64,000 nt of DNA from Paenibacillus sp. MMS18-CY102 (GCF_009789195.1 NZ_WSTC01000024.1:28621-92620); one strand, 5' to 3'. Positions 26,637-34,835 are shown, counted from the stretch's first letter. Numbers and translations: made by a program. Notes: a model not told the origin generated them from the sequence alone.

Positions 26637-27101
26637 TTAGTTCCCTTCCAAAGCCTTGGACAAATCCCGGAACCGCTGATAGAGCTGGTAGGCTTGCTGG
26701 ATGGCAGTCTCATTATCGAGCTTCTCGCTGCTGAACAGGCCTAGGAAACTTGCTAAATCCTGCTCCAGCTGCGGATAAAGCTCCGCGTTCTTCGACTGTG
26801 CCTCCTGCTTGACGGCTTCCCAGACGCCTGCGATTTCTGCTGCGATTCGCTTAGGCTCCTCATCGTTGCCAGATTCGACCGCTTGCTTGAATTGCTTGGT
26901 CAAATCACGGAGCTCAGACACGCCAGTCGGATAGTCTGCTACTTCAACTTTGGCCGGGGCAATCGTCGAAGCTTCCGTTCCTTCCTTCTTCGCCTGTCCC
27001 GCGATGGATGCCGTTTCACTTCCGCCGCCGGACGAACCGCATCCGTTCAGCAGTAGGGCGACTGCAAGCGCAACCGCACTTGCCTTGAATAACCTTGTCA
27101 T
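26637..27101 (-). CDS. Small lipoprotein, first gene of iron transporter operon
   Basis: 154 residues. Lipoprotein signal with lipobox LNGC (ALAVALLLNGC), then a Gly/Ser linker and a helical domain (SELRDLTKQFKQAVESG, RIAAEIAGVWEAVKQEAQ, YPQLEQDLASFLGLF). The helical part recalls small cell-envelope metal-uptake proteins, but I cannot name the family. It is directly behind two perfect Fur boxes and ahead of the non-lipidated binding protein, so a role in siderophore capture or in tethering that protein is plausible. Start ATG 27101 has GGGAGG at good spacing. Confidence 0.8.
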   Translation of the reverse strand: MTRLFKASAVALAVALLLNGCGSSGGGSETASIAGQAKKEGTEASTIAPAKVEVADYPTGVSELRDLTKQFKQAVESGNDEEPKRIAAEIAGVWEAVKQEAQSKNAELYPQLEQDLASFLGLFSSEKLDNETAIQQAYQLYQRFRDLSKALEGN

Positions 27102-27125
27102 GTTAACCTCCCAAGCTGTTTGCAT

Positions 27126-27140
27126 TGATAATGATTATCA
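27126..27140. promoter_or_regulatory. Fur box, transporter operon (proximal)
   Basis: A perfect TGATAATGATTATCA 15-mer, 25 bp before the lipoprotein start. The next copy begins 34 bp further upstream. Confidence 0.88.
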
Positions 27141-27158
27141 TTCACTTGCTCGATTACT

Positions 27159-27187
27159 ATGATAATGATTATCATTATATCTGTCAA
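27159..27187 (-). promoter_or_regulatory. Iron transporter operon promoter with overlapping Fur box
   Basis: On the minus strand, TTGACA (27182-27187), a 17-bp spacer and TATCAT (27159-27164). A perfect Fur box at 27160-27174 covers the -10 and part of the spacer. Repression under iron-replete conditions follows from the known behaviour of Fur. Confidence 0.8.
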
Positions 27188-27244
27188 TATTTATTTAAAA
27201 ATATTTTTCGATGACAGTTTTGTGACAATCGCATCCAAAAGTAC

Positions 27245-27290
27245 AAAAAAAGAGCATGCATCTAACCCGAGTGGGGTTGGAACATGCTCT
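27245..27290 (-). terminator. folE terminator
   Basis: On the minus strand, AGAGCATG ... CATGCTCT closes a hairpin that also pairs AACCCCA with a GGGTT segment, followed by seven T. It is 25 bp past the folE stop. Confidence 0.8.
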
Positions 27291-27315
27291 TCTTCTTAAT
27301 TAATTTGCAAATGTA

Positions 27316-27909
27316 CTAATCTCTAATTAATGCCATAAACTCTGCACGCGCTGCGGCGTTGCGATGGAACTGGCCGCGAACAGCTGACGTAATCGTCTTG
27401 CTGCCCGGCTTCTTGACGCCCCGTGCGCACATGCACAGATGCTCGCCTTCCACTACGACCATTACGCCATGAGGCGAAAGCGTCTCAGCTAGAATATCCG
27501 CGATCTGCGACGTGATGCGTTCCTGCACCTGCAGCTTGCGCGTTACCGCCTCAACAAGCCTTGCAAGCTTGCTTAAGCCTGCGATTTTGCCGCTAGGAAT
27601 GTATCCTATATGCACTTTGCCGAAAAACGGCGCCATATGGTGTTCACATTGGCTATAGAAAACGATGTCCTTCACAATAACGAGTTCCTCGTGCTGTTCA
27701 TCGAACGTCACGCCCAGCACATCACGTGGATCTACCTCGTAACCTGCGAATATTTCCTCATACATGCGCGTGACTCGCGCAGGCGTCTCAAGCAGCCCTT
27801 CCCGCTCGACATCCTCACCGATGAGCTTCAAAATTTCTTTCACATGGAACTCGATTTTTTCGCGGTTGCTGCCGACTGCAGCATTGACATAATCCTTCAT
27901 GCCCGCCAT
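27316..27909 (-). CDS. folE: GTP cyclohydrolase I
   Basis: 197 residues, full-length type I enzyme that converts GTP to 7,8-dihydroneopterin triphosphate, the first step of folate synthesis. Zinc ligands Cys88, His91 ([10 protein letters not shown]) and Cys159 (EHLCMCARG) are present. [16 protein letters not shown] and [12 protein letters not shown] are conserved. ATG 27909 has GGAAGGAGG in front. In Bacillus this enzyme also feeds the queuosine pathway, which fits the presence of queG two genes away. Confidence 0.96.
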   Translation of the reverse strand: MAGMKDYVNAAVGSNREKIEFHVKEILKLIGEDVEREGLLETPARVTRMYEEIFAGYEVDPRDVLGVTFDEQHEELVIVKDIVFYSQCEHHMAPFFGKVHIGYIPSGKIAGLSKLARLVEAVTRKLQVQERITSQIADILAETLSPHGVMVVVEGEHLCMCARGVKKPGSKTITSAVRGQFHRNAAARAEFMALIRD

Positions 27910-27949
27910 CCGATCTCCTCCTTCCGGATGCGTAGAAACTCCCCGTTTC

Positions 27950-28162
27950 CTAACGCTTGAACTTCTGGTTTTTCATCATATGTTGCGCTTTTTGCATCTG
28001 CTGTTTATTCATGTTATAGCCCATTTGCTTCGCCATCTTTTGCAGCATTTCTGGGTCGCTTTGCATCCGCTCCAACTGTTTGCGCAAGTAGAACACGCCT
28101 GCAAAAAATCCGCCGGCCGCACCGACGATTAAAGCCACAATGGCTGTAATTGTAATCCACAT
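27950..28162 (-). CDS. yneF: UPF0154 membrane protein YneF
   Basis: A 70-residue protein with one N-terminal membrane segment ([22 protein letters not shown]) and a cytoplasmic tail containing the family motif [21 protein letters not shown]. Function unknown. Typical length and sequence of the UPF0154 family of Bacilli. Confidence 0.93.
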   Translation of the reverse strand: MWITITAIVALIVGAAGGFFAGVFYLRKQLERMQSDPEMLQKMAKQMGYNMNKQQMQKAQHMMKNQKFKR

Positions 28163-28402
28163 CTCGTAGGGTCACCTATCCTTGTCCTATTTGATAATGC
28201 TAAACATCATTAAGAATAATGCAATTAATGATAGCATGTTAACTTTTCGTGCGCAAACGGCGATTTTTCCAATCGTGGCTAGTCTTGCACATTACATTGA
28301 GATCTTAGGGCGATCGTTCGCGCAATATCGCACAATCGCCCTCGAATGGCTAAAACCGTCGAGCCGAACCTGTCGGAATTTCCTAGGTTTTTCAACGCTC
28401 AG

Positions 28403-29596
28403 CTAGGCTTCGACATCATGCTCCGCCTGCAATGTAAGCGCAGTCATTGCCCGGGCAATTTCCGCTGTCGCTTCCGCATCTGTTTCGACGGCTTGCGCCT
28501 GTCGAAGCGCTTCCTCAGCAGCATCTCCCCCGATTCGACCAAGCGCCCACGCCGCCGTTCCTCGCATGACGGGCCTTGGATCACTGTGCAGTACACCTAT
28601 TAAAGCTGGCACAGCAGATTGTTCGCGAAAATTGCCCAACCCGATGATCGCGTTACGCTGAATCGGTTTTTTGCCTCGCCATGCGCCCGATATTGTACCG
28701 AACTGCTCCTTAAACTCCCGGTTTCCTATCTTCAATAAAGGCAGCAGCAAAGGCTTCGCCTGCTCTGGCTCCGGCTGCAATTCGGGGTGATGGGTCCAAT
28801 TCTTCCCTCGGTTCTCAGGGCAAACGATTTGGCACGTATCGCAGCCGTATAGGCGATTGCCGATTTTGCGCATATATTCATCCGACAGCATTCCCTTCGT
28901 TTGCGTTAGAAACGAAATGCATTTCCCCGAATCCAATTGGCCTGGCCCCACCAACGCGCCTGTCGGGCAAGCGTCAATGCATTTGGTGCATTCTCCGCAG
29001 CTTTCCGTCACAGGAGTGTCCGGCGGCAGCGGCAAATTCGTAATCATTTCCCCTAAGTATATCCACGAGCCAAGCTTAGGCGAAATGATAGAGCAGTTGT
29101 GTCCGCTCCAGCCAATGCCCGCCCGCTCCGCAACTGCGCGGTCGGACAGTGCTCCCGTATCGACCATACTCTCCAACCGTACCCCTGGCACCCGTGCATA
29201 AAGCCATTCTTCAAGCTTAGCCAACCGTCCGCGCAGCGCCGTATGGTAGTCAATTCCCCACGAAGCCCGTGCGAATATGCCTCTCCTTGCGCCTGGCTCT
29301 GACTTCGGCGGATCAGGCAGCTTGGATGGATAGGCCACCGCAATTGCAATGATCGACTTCGGCCGGTCGAACAATAAAGAAGGATCCGTTCGTTTGTCGA
29401 GATCCGGCTCTTCAAAGCCAGACTCCCTCCCCATCTCGCGATGCTGAATAAGCCGATCCTTCAGTTCAATGAAGGGATCAGCTGCGGCAATGCCAATATC
29501 ATCAATCCCGAGCGACGCCGCTGCAAGCTTCAAATCCGCCTTCAGGACATGCCAGTCCAGTTCCGGCAAACAATCGCCCTGCTCCATTGTTCCCAT
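28403..29596 (-). CDS. queG: Epoxyqueuosine reductase
   Basis: 397 residues. It reduces epoxyqueuosine to queuosine in tRNA, using cobalamin and two [4Fe-4S] clusters. The first cluster motif is CGECTKCIDACPTGAL; later CDTCQIVCPENRGK supplies the second. The N-terminal domain has SLGIDDIGIAAADPF. The C-terminal ~100 residues are HEAT-like repeats (QRNAIIGLGNFREQSAVPALIGVLH), as in full-length QueG. ATG 29596 has GAGGAGG about ten bases upstream. The 240 bp between it and yneF hold imperfect inverted repeats (AGGGCGAT ... ATCGCCCT, 28307-28342) but no gene. Confidence 0.95.
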   Translation of the reverse strand: MGTMEQGDCLPELDWHVLKADLKLAAASLGIDDIGIAAADPFIELKDRLIQHREMGRESGFEEPDLDKRTDPSLLFDRPKSIIAIAVAYPSKLPDPPKSEPGARRGIFARASWGIDYHTALRGRLAKLEEWLYARVPGVRLESMVDTGALSDRAVAERAGIGWSGHNCSIISPKLGSWIYLGEMITNLPLPPDTPVTESCGECTKCIDACPTGALVGPGQLDSGKCISFLTQTKGMLSDEYMRKIGNRLYGCDTCQIVCPENRGKNWTHHPELQPEPEQAKPLLLPLLKIGNREFKEQFGTISGAWRGKKPIQRNAIIGLGNFREQSAVPALIGVLHSDPRPVMRGTAAWALGRIGGDAAEEALRQAQAVETDAEATAEIARAMTALTLQAEHDVEA

Positions 29597-29673
29597 CGTT
29601 GTCGTTCCTCCTCGCTGAATACAGCTTAAGGGCTACAGGCTTCTAACAGCCTCACGCGCCAGCTCATCACAGC

Positions 29674-29728
29674 AAAAAAAGAACGGCGCCCCATCCGCCG
29701 GACCCTGGGTTGCCGGGGCATGCGCCGT
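29674..29728 (-). terminator. Terminator of signal peptidase gene
   Basis: On the minus strand, a GC-rich stem (ACGGCGCATGCCCCGG with a matching CCGG...GGGGCGCCGT) runs into TTCTTTTTTT, 36 bp past the stop. Confidence 0.8.
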
Positions 29729-29764
29729 CCGCGTATATTGTTACTTCCTTCATTAGATAGGCTC

Positions 29765-30331
29765 CTACAATCCATTCATCTCACGCATCGGCCATACGAT
29801 CCAATCCGCACGGCCGTTAATTCGCTGCCGTTCGACAGGCCCGAATGACCGGCTGTCCCGACTTGCCCTTGAATGTCGATTGTCGCCCATTACAAAGTAA
29901 AATCCTTCTGGGACCGTGTAAGGGCCATAATCAAAATCCTCAATCGCAGTATCGATATACGGCTCCTCCACTTGAACGCCATTGCGGTAGAGCACCTGTT
30001 GGCGGATTTCAATCCGGTCGCCTGGAACGCCTACGATTCTTTTGACGAGCAGCCTCTTGTCAGGATCATCTGTCGGATCCCGCAATATGACAACTTCATC
30101 CAGCTTAGGTTCACGGAGCAGATAAACTAGCTTGTTCACGAATAGCCAATTTCGATCATGCAGAGTCGGCTCCATCGAATGCCCCTCGACCTTTGATAGA
30201 TGAAAAACAAACGCATGAAGCAGCAGCACAACCGTAAGGGCGATCGATACTGTCTTGATCCAGCCAATCCATTCAAAGGAAGGCTGTGGTTTGGTTGCCT
30301 CTGTACGTACATCTGGCTCCAAATCAGACAC
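29765..30331 (-). CDS. lepB: Signal peptidase I
   Basis: 188 residues, type I signal peptidase of the Bacillus Sip type. One N-terminal membrane anchor (about 27-45, [18 protein letters not shown]). The catalytic dyad is Ser52 (GHSMEPTL) and Lys97 ([12 protein letters not shown]); box E is [14 protein letters not shown]. It cleaves secretory signal peptides at the outer membrane face. The GTG start has AGGAG nine bases before it. Second gene after the DUF402 gene, 12 bp apart. Confidence 0.95.
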   Translation of the reverse strand: MSDLEPDVRTEATKPQPSFEWIGWIKTVSIALTVVLLLHAFVFHLSKVEGHSMEPTLHDRNWLFVNKLVYLLREPKLDEVVILRDPTDDPDKRLLVKRIVGVPGDRIEIRQQVLYRNGVQVEEPYIDTAIEDFDYGPYTVPEGFYFVMGDNRHSRASRDSRSFGPVERQRINGRADWIVWPMREMNGL

Positions 30332-30343
30332 ACGAATCAGCTC

Positions 30344-30904
30344 CTAACTTAAGTTCCCTTTGGACACCTCACGCGCCCAATCCTCATAATAGCCGTACAC
30401 GATTTCATCATTAAACGGTTCTTCTGAAGCTCTTACCCGGCGAAGCAGCGCCTTCAGGCCTGTCTCTGCCTTATCGATGACAATGTCTGAATAATGGTAA
30501 ATCACTTTATGCCGTTCAAATTCGTCCCGATCAACGACATGAATGCCGCCATCAATCGTTCGAATCACATCAAGATCATAATCAATATAAGTGAAGACGT
30601 TCTCGTTTAGCGTGATTGGGGAAGCTACATTGCAATAATATCGAATGCCCGAATCCTCAAGAAGGGCAACCACATTAAACCACTCGCCGGGCATGAAAAA
30701 TGAAACTGCCGGCACGCGGCTTGTCCATAGTTTTCCATCCGCTTCTTGGATCGGCGTTTGGCGGTTAATCAATACATTCATCGATTGTGCCGCGTGTTCT
30801 GGCGCAAGGCGATCTTCTGGAATCAACCAATTGCGATGCCAGTACCGGTGCAAGCGGCCATTGTGCTTAAAGCTCTTAATCATGCAGGGCCGATAATTGT
30901 TCAT
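30344..30904 (-). CDS. DUF402 family protein (NtdP/YgaC-like)
   Basis: 186 residues. It aligns by eye with the Bacillus YgaC/NtdP nucleoside tri-/diphosphate phosphatase family: IKSFKHNGRLHRYWHRNWLI, WFNVVALLEDSGIRYYCNVASP, YIDYDLDV and DRDEFERHK. The family hydrolyses nucleoside di- and triphosphates with a metal ion; the acidic YIDYDLD segment is the likely metal site. Cytoplasmic. ATG 30904 has CAGGAGA upstream. Probably transcribed with lepB. Confidence 0.85.
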   Translation of the reverse strand: MNNYRPCMIKSFKHNGRLHRYWHRNWLIPEDRLAPEHAAQSMNVLINRQTPIQEADGKLWTSRVPAVSFFMPGEWFNVVALLEDSGIRYYCNVASPITLNENVFTYIDYDLDVIRTIDGGIHVVDRDEFERHKVIYHYSDIVIDKAETGLKALLRRVRASEEPFNDEIVYGYYEDWAREVSKGNLS

Positions 30905-31040
30905 GCGTTCTCCTGACTACGTGCGTTCTTTCCCTAATTATATAAGAAAAGCATATCCGCCCGCCAAATGCAATGGCATGTCGGATATGCTTTCAATAAC
31001 CGGGACCATACGTCTCGGATAATCGTCTGTATAGGTTCAT

Positions 31041-31463
31041 TTAGCCTGCGACGATGCTAAGTTTCTGGAACGAACGGAAGAAGTCCCCTGTTGCATAGCC
31101 TAGCTTCTCATATAGAGGCAAAACCTTCTCGTTAAACTCATCTGCTGTGATCATGATTTTGGTCACATTACGTTGTTCAAATCGTTGCTTAAGCCCTTGA
31201 ATCAGAGTCTGGCCAATTCCTTGGCGTTGATACTCTGGCATTACGGCTACTCGGTAGTAGTATCCTTTATTGTTGTCAATCGTGCCGATAATCATGCCTA
31301 CGATTTCGCTTTGTTCGACTGCAACGAGCACCAAATCGCTATCCCATGACAATTGCCGCGCAAATGCGCCCATTGTCAGTTCGTAGCAATCTTCCGACAA
31401 CACATCCTCCAGCAACGCCGTCACTGGACCATAGTCAGATAATTGGAAGGAACGAACGTACAT
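31041..31463 (-). CDS. GNAT family N-acetyltransferase
   Basis: 140 residues, single GNAT domain. The acetyl-CoA loop is RVAVMPEYQRQGIGQTLIQ, and YEKLGYATGDFFRSF closes the fold. The substrate is unknown. It stands alone between lepB/DUF402 and the divergent sodA. The 333 bp upstream contain a 7-2-7 dyad (31503-31518) and a 28-bp perfect palindrome (31591-31618). Confidence 0.88.
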   Translation of the reverse strand: MYVRSFQLSDYGPVTALLEDVLSEDCYELTMGAFARQLSWDSDLVLVAVEQSEIVGMIIGTIDNNKGYYYRVAVMPEYQRQGIGQTLIQGLKQRFEQRNVTKIMITADEFNEKVLPLYEKLGYATGDFFRSFQKLSIVAG

Positions 31464-31502
31464 GTGTTACAACTCCTCGATCGATGTCATAGTACAAGCT
31501 TA

Positions 31503-31518
31503 TCGTATTAAAATACGA
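31503..31518. promoter_or_regulatory. Dyad upstream of GNAT gene
   Basis: TCGTATT-AA-AATACGA, 40 bp upstream of the GNAT start. Possible operator; no matching regulator was seen nearby. Confidence 0.35.
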
Positions 31519-31590
31519 CAAAAAAGAGTCAAATCCTTCTGAATTCTTTAAAAAAACTTTAAATTGTTTAAGATTTCGCCGATTTTCTGC

Positions 31591-31618
31591 TGAAAGCGCT
31601 TAAATTTAAGCGCTTTCA
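31591..31618. promoter_or_regulatory. 28-bp perfect palindrome between GNAT gene and sodA
   Basis: Two head-to-head copies of TGAAAGCGCTTAAA form a perfect palindrome. Each half resembles a catabolite-responsive element (TGWAANCGNTNWCA) with one deviation near its 3' end, so CcpA is one candidate. No T run follows in either direction, so it is not a terminator. Confidence 0.6.
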
Positions 31619-31727
31619 TTAATTTGCGACAAGTTTTCTCAGCTTTTCTCGAAATTCCGACATAATTCTTTCGTTCTCGTGCCATCCTATGGCCGTTATG
31701 CGCGATTCGACTTTTGCAACATCAATG

Positions 31728-31756
31728 TTGATTTATTCCTTTGAATAAGGGATAAT
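31728..31756 (+). promoter_or_regulatory. Likely sodA promoter
   Basis: TTGATT and GATAAT with a 17-bp spacer, 40 bp before the sodA ATG. A CAACAT-CA-ATGTTG dyad (31717-31730) overlaps the -35. Confidence 0.5.
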
Positions 31757-31796
31757 GATCCTGAATCAACACATATTAACGGGAGGTAATTCACTA

Positions 31797-32411
31797 ATGG
31801 CTCATCAACTGCCTGCTTTGCCTTATGCTAACAATGCGCTCGAACCGCATTTTGACGAAACAACGATGGAGATCCACCACGACCGTCACCACAACGCTTA
31901 TGTAACGAACCTGAACGCTGCTCTCGAGTCCGCTCCAGAGCTGCAAAGCAAATCGATCGAAGACCTGATCGCTGACCTGAACAGCGTTCCAGAAGCGATC
32001 CGCACTGCTGTTCGCAACAACGGCGGCGGCCACGCTAACCACTCCCTCTTCTGGGAAACGATTGGCCCTAACGGCGGCGGCGCTCCTACTGGCAAGCTTG
32101 CTGACGCAATCGCAAGCGAGCTTGGCGGCTTCGATAAATTCAAAGAAGATTTCGCTAAAGCAGGCGCTACGCGCTTCGGTTCCGGCTGGGCATGGCTCGC
32201 GCTTGGACAAGACGGCAAACTGAAAGTATACAGCCTCCCGAACCAAGACAGCCCGATCATGGAAGGCGACACGCCACTCCTCGGCCTGGATGTTTGGGAG
32301 CATGCTTACTACCTCAAATTCCAAAACAAACGCCCTGACTACATTGCAGCATTCTGGAATGTAGTAAACTGGGAAGCTGTTGGCCAACGTTACGAAGCAG
32401 CAGCAAAATAA
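31797..32411 (+). CDS. sodA: Superoxide dismutase (Mn type)
   Basis: 204 residues, complete single-domain cytoplasmic SOD. Metal ligands are His27, His82, Asp165 and His169. The [11 protein letters not shown] and [15 protein letters not shown] signatures, with Gly77-Gly78 near the metal, favour manganese. GGGAGGT lies nine bases before ATG 31797. The 14 codons upstream in the same frame are not needed. The strongly biased codon use fits high expression. Confidence 0.97.
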   Translation: MAHQLPALPYANNALEPHFDETTMEIHHDRHHNAYVTNLNAALESAPELQSKSIEDLIADLNSVPEAIRTAVRNNGGGHANHSLFWETIGPNGGGAPTGKLADAIASELGGFDKFKEDFAKAGATRFGSGWAWLALGQDGKLKVYSLPNQDSPIMEGDTPLLGLDVWEHAYYLKFQNKRPDYIAAFWNVVNWEAVGQRYEAAAK

Positions 32412-32426
32412 TTAGCATAATCAATG

Positions 32427-32470
32427 GAGGGTGTCCCCAAGCGTAAGCTTGAGGGCACCCTTCTTTCTTT
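32427..32470 (+). terminator. sodA terminator
   Basis: An imperfect stem GGGTGTCCCCAAGC ... GCTTGAGGGCACCC is followed by TTCTTTCTTTT, 16 bp past the stop. Confidence 0.8.
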
Positions 32471-32543
32471 TCGCACCGCGTGCGGTGCTCGGTCGCCGCA
32501 CGTCGGCAGTCAACCTCGTAAAGAAACCGTTTGATGGGAACTC

Positions 32544-32726
32544 TAACGGACCGAGAAGCCCTTATTTGAGCACAATCGGAAACATTTATGCGCTAACGGA
32601 CCGAGGAGCCGTTATTTGCCCACTTTTGCCCTCAGGAGGCAGCAAAATGCCTAAATAACGGCTGTAGTGTCCGTTACATTTGTAACGAGCACTTTTTGAG
32701 AGGAATAGCGGCTCTGGTGTCCGTTA
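32544..32726. repeat. Four-palindrome intergenic repeat, family A, copy 3
   Basis: 21-bp units start at 32544, 32594, 32656 and 32706, again exactly 50, 62 and 50 apart and with reversed polarity in the second half. The spacers differ from copies 1 and 2, so unit sequence and geometry are conserved while spacers drift. It lies between the sodA terminator and the next gene. Confidence 0.85.
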
Positions 32727-32885
32727 AAAAGAGGCTTCCTTGAAGCAGCATTGCTGTGAGGCAAGCTTACAAAGCTGCCGTCCCTTCATGGAGCGGCGTT
32801 TTTTTGTTTAGGCAAGTGAACATGCCCTCCCCGCATAGAATTAACCTGAACATACGCTGTCAGCAGAAGGAGGTTGAACATACCG

Positions 32886-33926
32886 ATGTACCCGAACTAC
32901 TACGGTTATGGATACCCGTATGGCTATCCTTACGACTACGGTGGTTACGACCAAGGCTATGGTTACGGATACGATCCAAATGCACAGCAAGCAGATGCTG
33001 GGACGCAACCGGAAGGCGAGTACGGCTATTACGACCCTAGGGGAATCATGCCGTTCCCGATGGGACCGGGGCAGGGACAATTCCCGCCGCCTAGGCCGCC
33101 GTTCCCGGGGCCTGGACCGGGACCTTTCCCGCCTGGACCTTTCCCTCCGGGGCCTGGACCAGGGCCATTCCCGCCTGGACCTTTCCCTCCGGGACCTGGA
33201 CCAGGGCCGTTCCCTCCTGGACCTTTCCCTCCGGGACCTGGACCAGGGCCGTTCCCTCCTGGACCATTCCCTCCGGGGCCTGGACCAGGGCCGTTCCCTC
33301 CTGGACCTTTCCCTCCGGGACCTGGACCGGGACCGTTCCCGCCGCCTAGACCGCCGTTCCCACCACCATTCCCGCCACCGTTCCCACCACCGTTCCCACC
33401 ACCATTCCCGCCACCGTTCCCGCCACCGTTCCCGCCACCATTCCCGCCACCATTCCCGCCACCATTCCCGCCACCATTCCCGCCACCTAGACCGCCGTTC
33501 CCAATCCCAATTCCGATCCCGATTCCGATTCCTCCAGGACCGGGACCGAATGTCGTCACTGTCGTCATTAATGGCGGGCGCGCGTTCCCTAACATTACGC
33601 AAGCTTACTCCATTCGCTTCTATCCGGGCATCACAATAGCGAATGCCTTGCGAAGCACGGGCGTTGTGACGATTAGCTTCAATGGCCAAATCACATCGGT
33701 AAGCGGCATTCCGATTGTAGATGGCGTGCATTACAACCTTCTGCTGAATGGCCGCCAAATTCCATCGACACTGCTGAACGCGCCTTTACAGCGTGGCGAT
33801 ACGGTCGCATTGGAGCTTTTCTTCCGTCCAGGAGGGCGCAGCCAGGGCGACACCGGAAGTGACGAGGAGCTTCAGTACGTAGAAGAACGCAACTATATCA
33901 ACGAGGATCAAGAAGATTACAGCTAA
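32886..33926 (+). CDS. Pro/Gly/Phe repeat protein with C-terminal DUF4430-like domain
   Basis: 346 residues in three parts. Residues 1-55 are Tyr/Gly-rich (NYYGYGYPYGYPYDYGG). Residues ~60-220 carry tandem 14-residue repeats PGPGPFPPGPFPPG, then about ten FPPP repeats, then an IPIP stretch. Residues ~225-325 form a compact domain (NVVTVVINGGRAFPN, GITIANALRSTG, VHYNLLLNGRQIPST) resembling DUF4430/transcobalamin C-terminal ubiquitin-like folds. There is no signal peptide; Tyr-rich and Pro-repeat proteins without signals are often spore coat components in this group, which is only a guess. ATG 32886 is 12 bases after AAGGAGG. The TTG at 32874 touches that site and is not used. Confidence 0.85.
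   Translation: MYPNYYGYGYPYGYPYDYGGYDQGYGYGYDPNAQQADAGTQPEGEYGYYDPRGIMPFPMGPGQGQFPPPRPPFPGPGPGPFPPGPFPPGPGPGPFPPGPFPPGPGPGPFPPGPFPPGPGPGPFPPGPFPPGPGPGPFPPGPFPPGPGPGPFPPPRPPFPPPFPPPFPPPFPPPFPPPFPPPFPPPFPPPFPPPFPPPFPPPRPPFPIPIPIPIPIPPGPGPNVVTVVINGGRAFPNITQAYSIRFYPGITIANALRSTGVVTISFNGQITSVSGIPIVDGVHYNLLLNGRQIPSTLLNAPLQRGDTVALELFFRPGGRSQGDTGSDEELQYVEERNYINEDQEDYS
33100..33500. repeat. Coding tandem repeats (42-bp and 12-bp periods)
   Basis: DNA repeats behind the protein's 14-residue PGPGPFPPGPFPPG array (42-bp period) and the FPPP array (12-bp period). Copies are near-identical at the DNA level, so repeat number may vary between strains. Confidence 0.85.
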
Positions 33927-33940
33927 TCTGCGTTGCGAAT

Positions 33941-33996
33941 AACAAGAGGCTCCAACTGCCGTGTTATCCGGTGGGCGGAGCCTCTTGTTTTTTTTG
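33941..33996 (+). terminator. Terminator of the Pro-repeat gene
   Basis: AACAAGAGGCTCC pairs with GGAGCCTCTTGTT, followed by a long T run, 15 bp past the stop. Confidence 0.9.
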
Positions 33997-34008
33997 GATA
34001 AAGATGTA

Positions 34009-34061
34009 TTGACCTTCGTCGGTGCCCATGCTATATTCTATTTAATTCATAGTAATTAAAT
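34009..34061 (+). promoter_or_regulatory. ssuE promoter with adjacent operator dyad
   Basis: TTGACC (34009-34014), a 17-bp spacer and TATATT (34032-34037). Immediately downstream, at 34040-34061, is a perfect dyad ATTTAATT-N6-AATTAAAT over the expected transcription start. This placement is typical of a repressor site; a MarR- or Rrf2-type protein is a guess. Confidence 0.6.
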
Positions 34062-34174
34062 CGGAAAACAAAGAAAATCATTTTCTTATCCTTCCTACTG
34101 CATCAGGAAAATACAGCCGAACAATTTACTGGTATACTATATTTAACAAGTTAACATTTAAGGAGATGAAGCCC

Positions 34175-34750
34175 ATGTCCAATGTTGTCTTTATTATAGC
34201 TACCCCTAATCAATCTTCGCGCCTGATCGGCGTAACGCAATACATCGAGAAACAGCTGCAAGCGCAAGGCATCACCCTTACAACAATCAACGTAGCATCG
34301 CTCCCGGCAGATGACCTGATTGGCACCCGTTTCGATAGCCCTGCGATCGTTGCGGCCAACGCACTCGTCGAAGCTGCCGATGCCGTCGTTATTGCAAGCC
34401 CGGTATACAAAGCTTCCTTCAGCGGCATTCTGAAAACTTATCTGGATCTTCTCCCTCAAAAAGGGCTGGTGAACAAAATCGTCGCGCCCGTGTTCATCGG
34501 TGGCACGATTGCCCATTTATTATCAATCGACTACTCGCTTAAGCCGGTATTGTCGTCACTAGGCGCACGCCTCTTCGTTAGCGCAATCTATGCTACGGAC
34601 AGCCAAGTGACGCGTTCTGGACAAGGTGACGAACTCTCGTTCAGCTTGAACGATGAGTTGGCGGAACGCCTCGACAATGCGATTCAAGAGCTATTCACCG
34701 AGCTAAAACTTCGCGCAGCAGCGCCTGCTCAAGCAGCGACGAATCTTTAA
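34175..34750 (+). CDS. ssuE: NADPH-dependent FMN reductase (SsuE-like)
   Basis: A 191-residue flavodoxin-fold FMN reductase. The flavin-binding loop is near IIATPNQSSRL, and SPVYKASFSGILKTYLDLLPQKGL is the SsuE/NADPH_FMN_red signature. SsuE supplies reduced FMN to alkanesulfonate monooxygenase, but no ssuD or transporter is nearby, so the partner is unknown. AAGGAG lies nine bases before ATG 34175. Single gene. Confidence 0.85.
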   Translation: MSNVVFIIATPNQSSRLIGVTQYIEKQLQAQGITLTTINVASLPADDLIGTRFDSPAIVAANALVEAADAVVIASPVYKASFSGILKTYLDLLPQKGLVNKIVAPVFIGGTIAHLLSIDYSLKPVLSSLGARLFVSAIYATDSQVTRSGQGDELSFSLNDELAERLDNAIQELFTELKLRAAAPAQAATNL

Positions 34751-34762
34751 TGAAAAACAACA

Positions 34763-34805
34763 AAACCGGGACGAGCAAGCCAACGGCTGCTCTGTCCCGG
34801 TTTTG
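34763..34805. terminator. Terminator shared by convergent ssuE and protease genes
   Basis: AAAACCGGGACGAGCA ... TGCTCTGTCCCGGTTTT with T tracts on both strands, between the two 3' ends. Confidence 0.85.
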
Positions 34806-34835
34806 TTTTATCCACAAGCCCGCATGCCTGCAGGC

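Noticed and set aside
33100..33500. CRISPR-like array
   Set aside because: The regular repeats are in-frame coding repeats of a Pro-rich protein, with no unique spacers and no cas genes.
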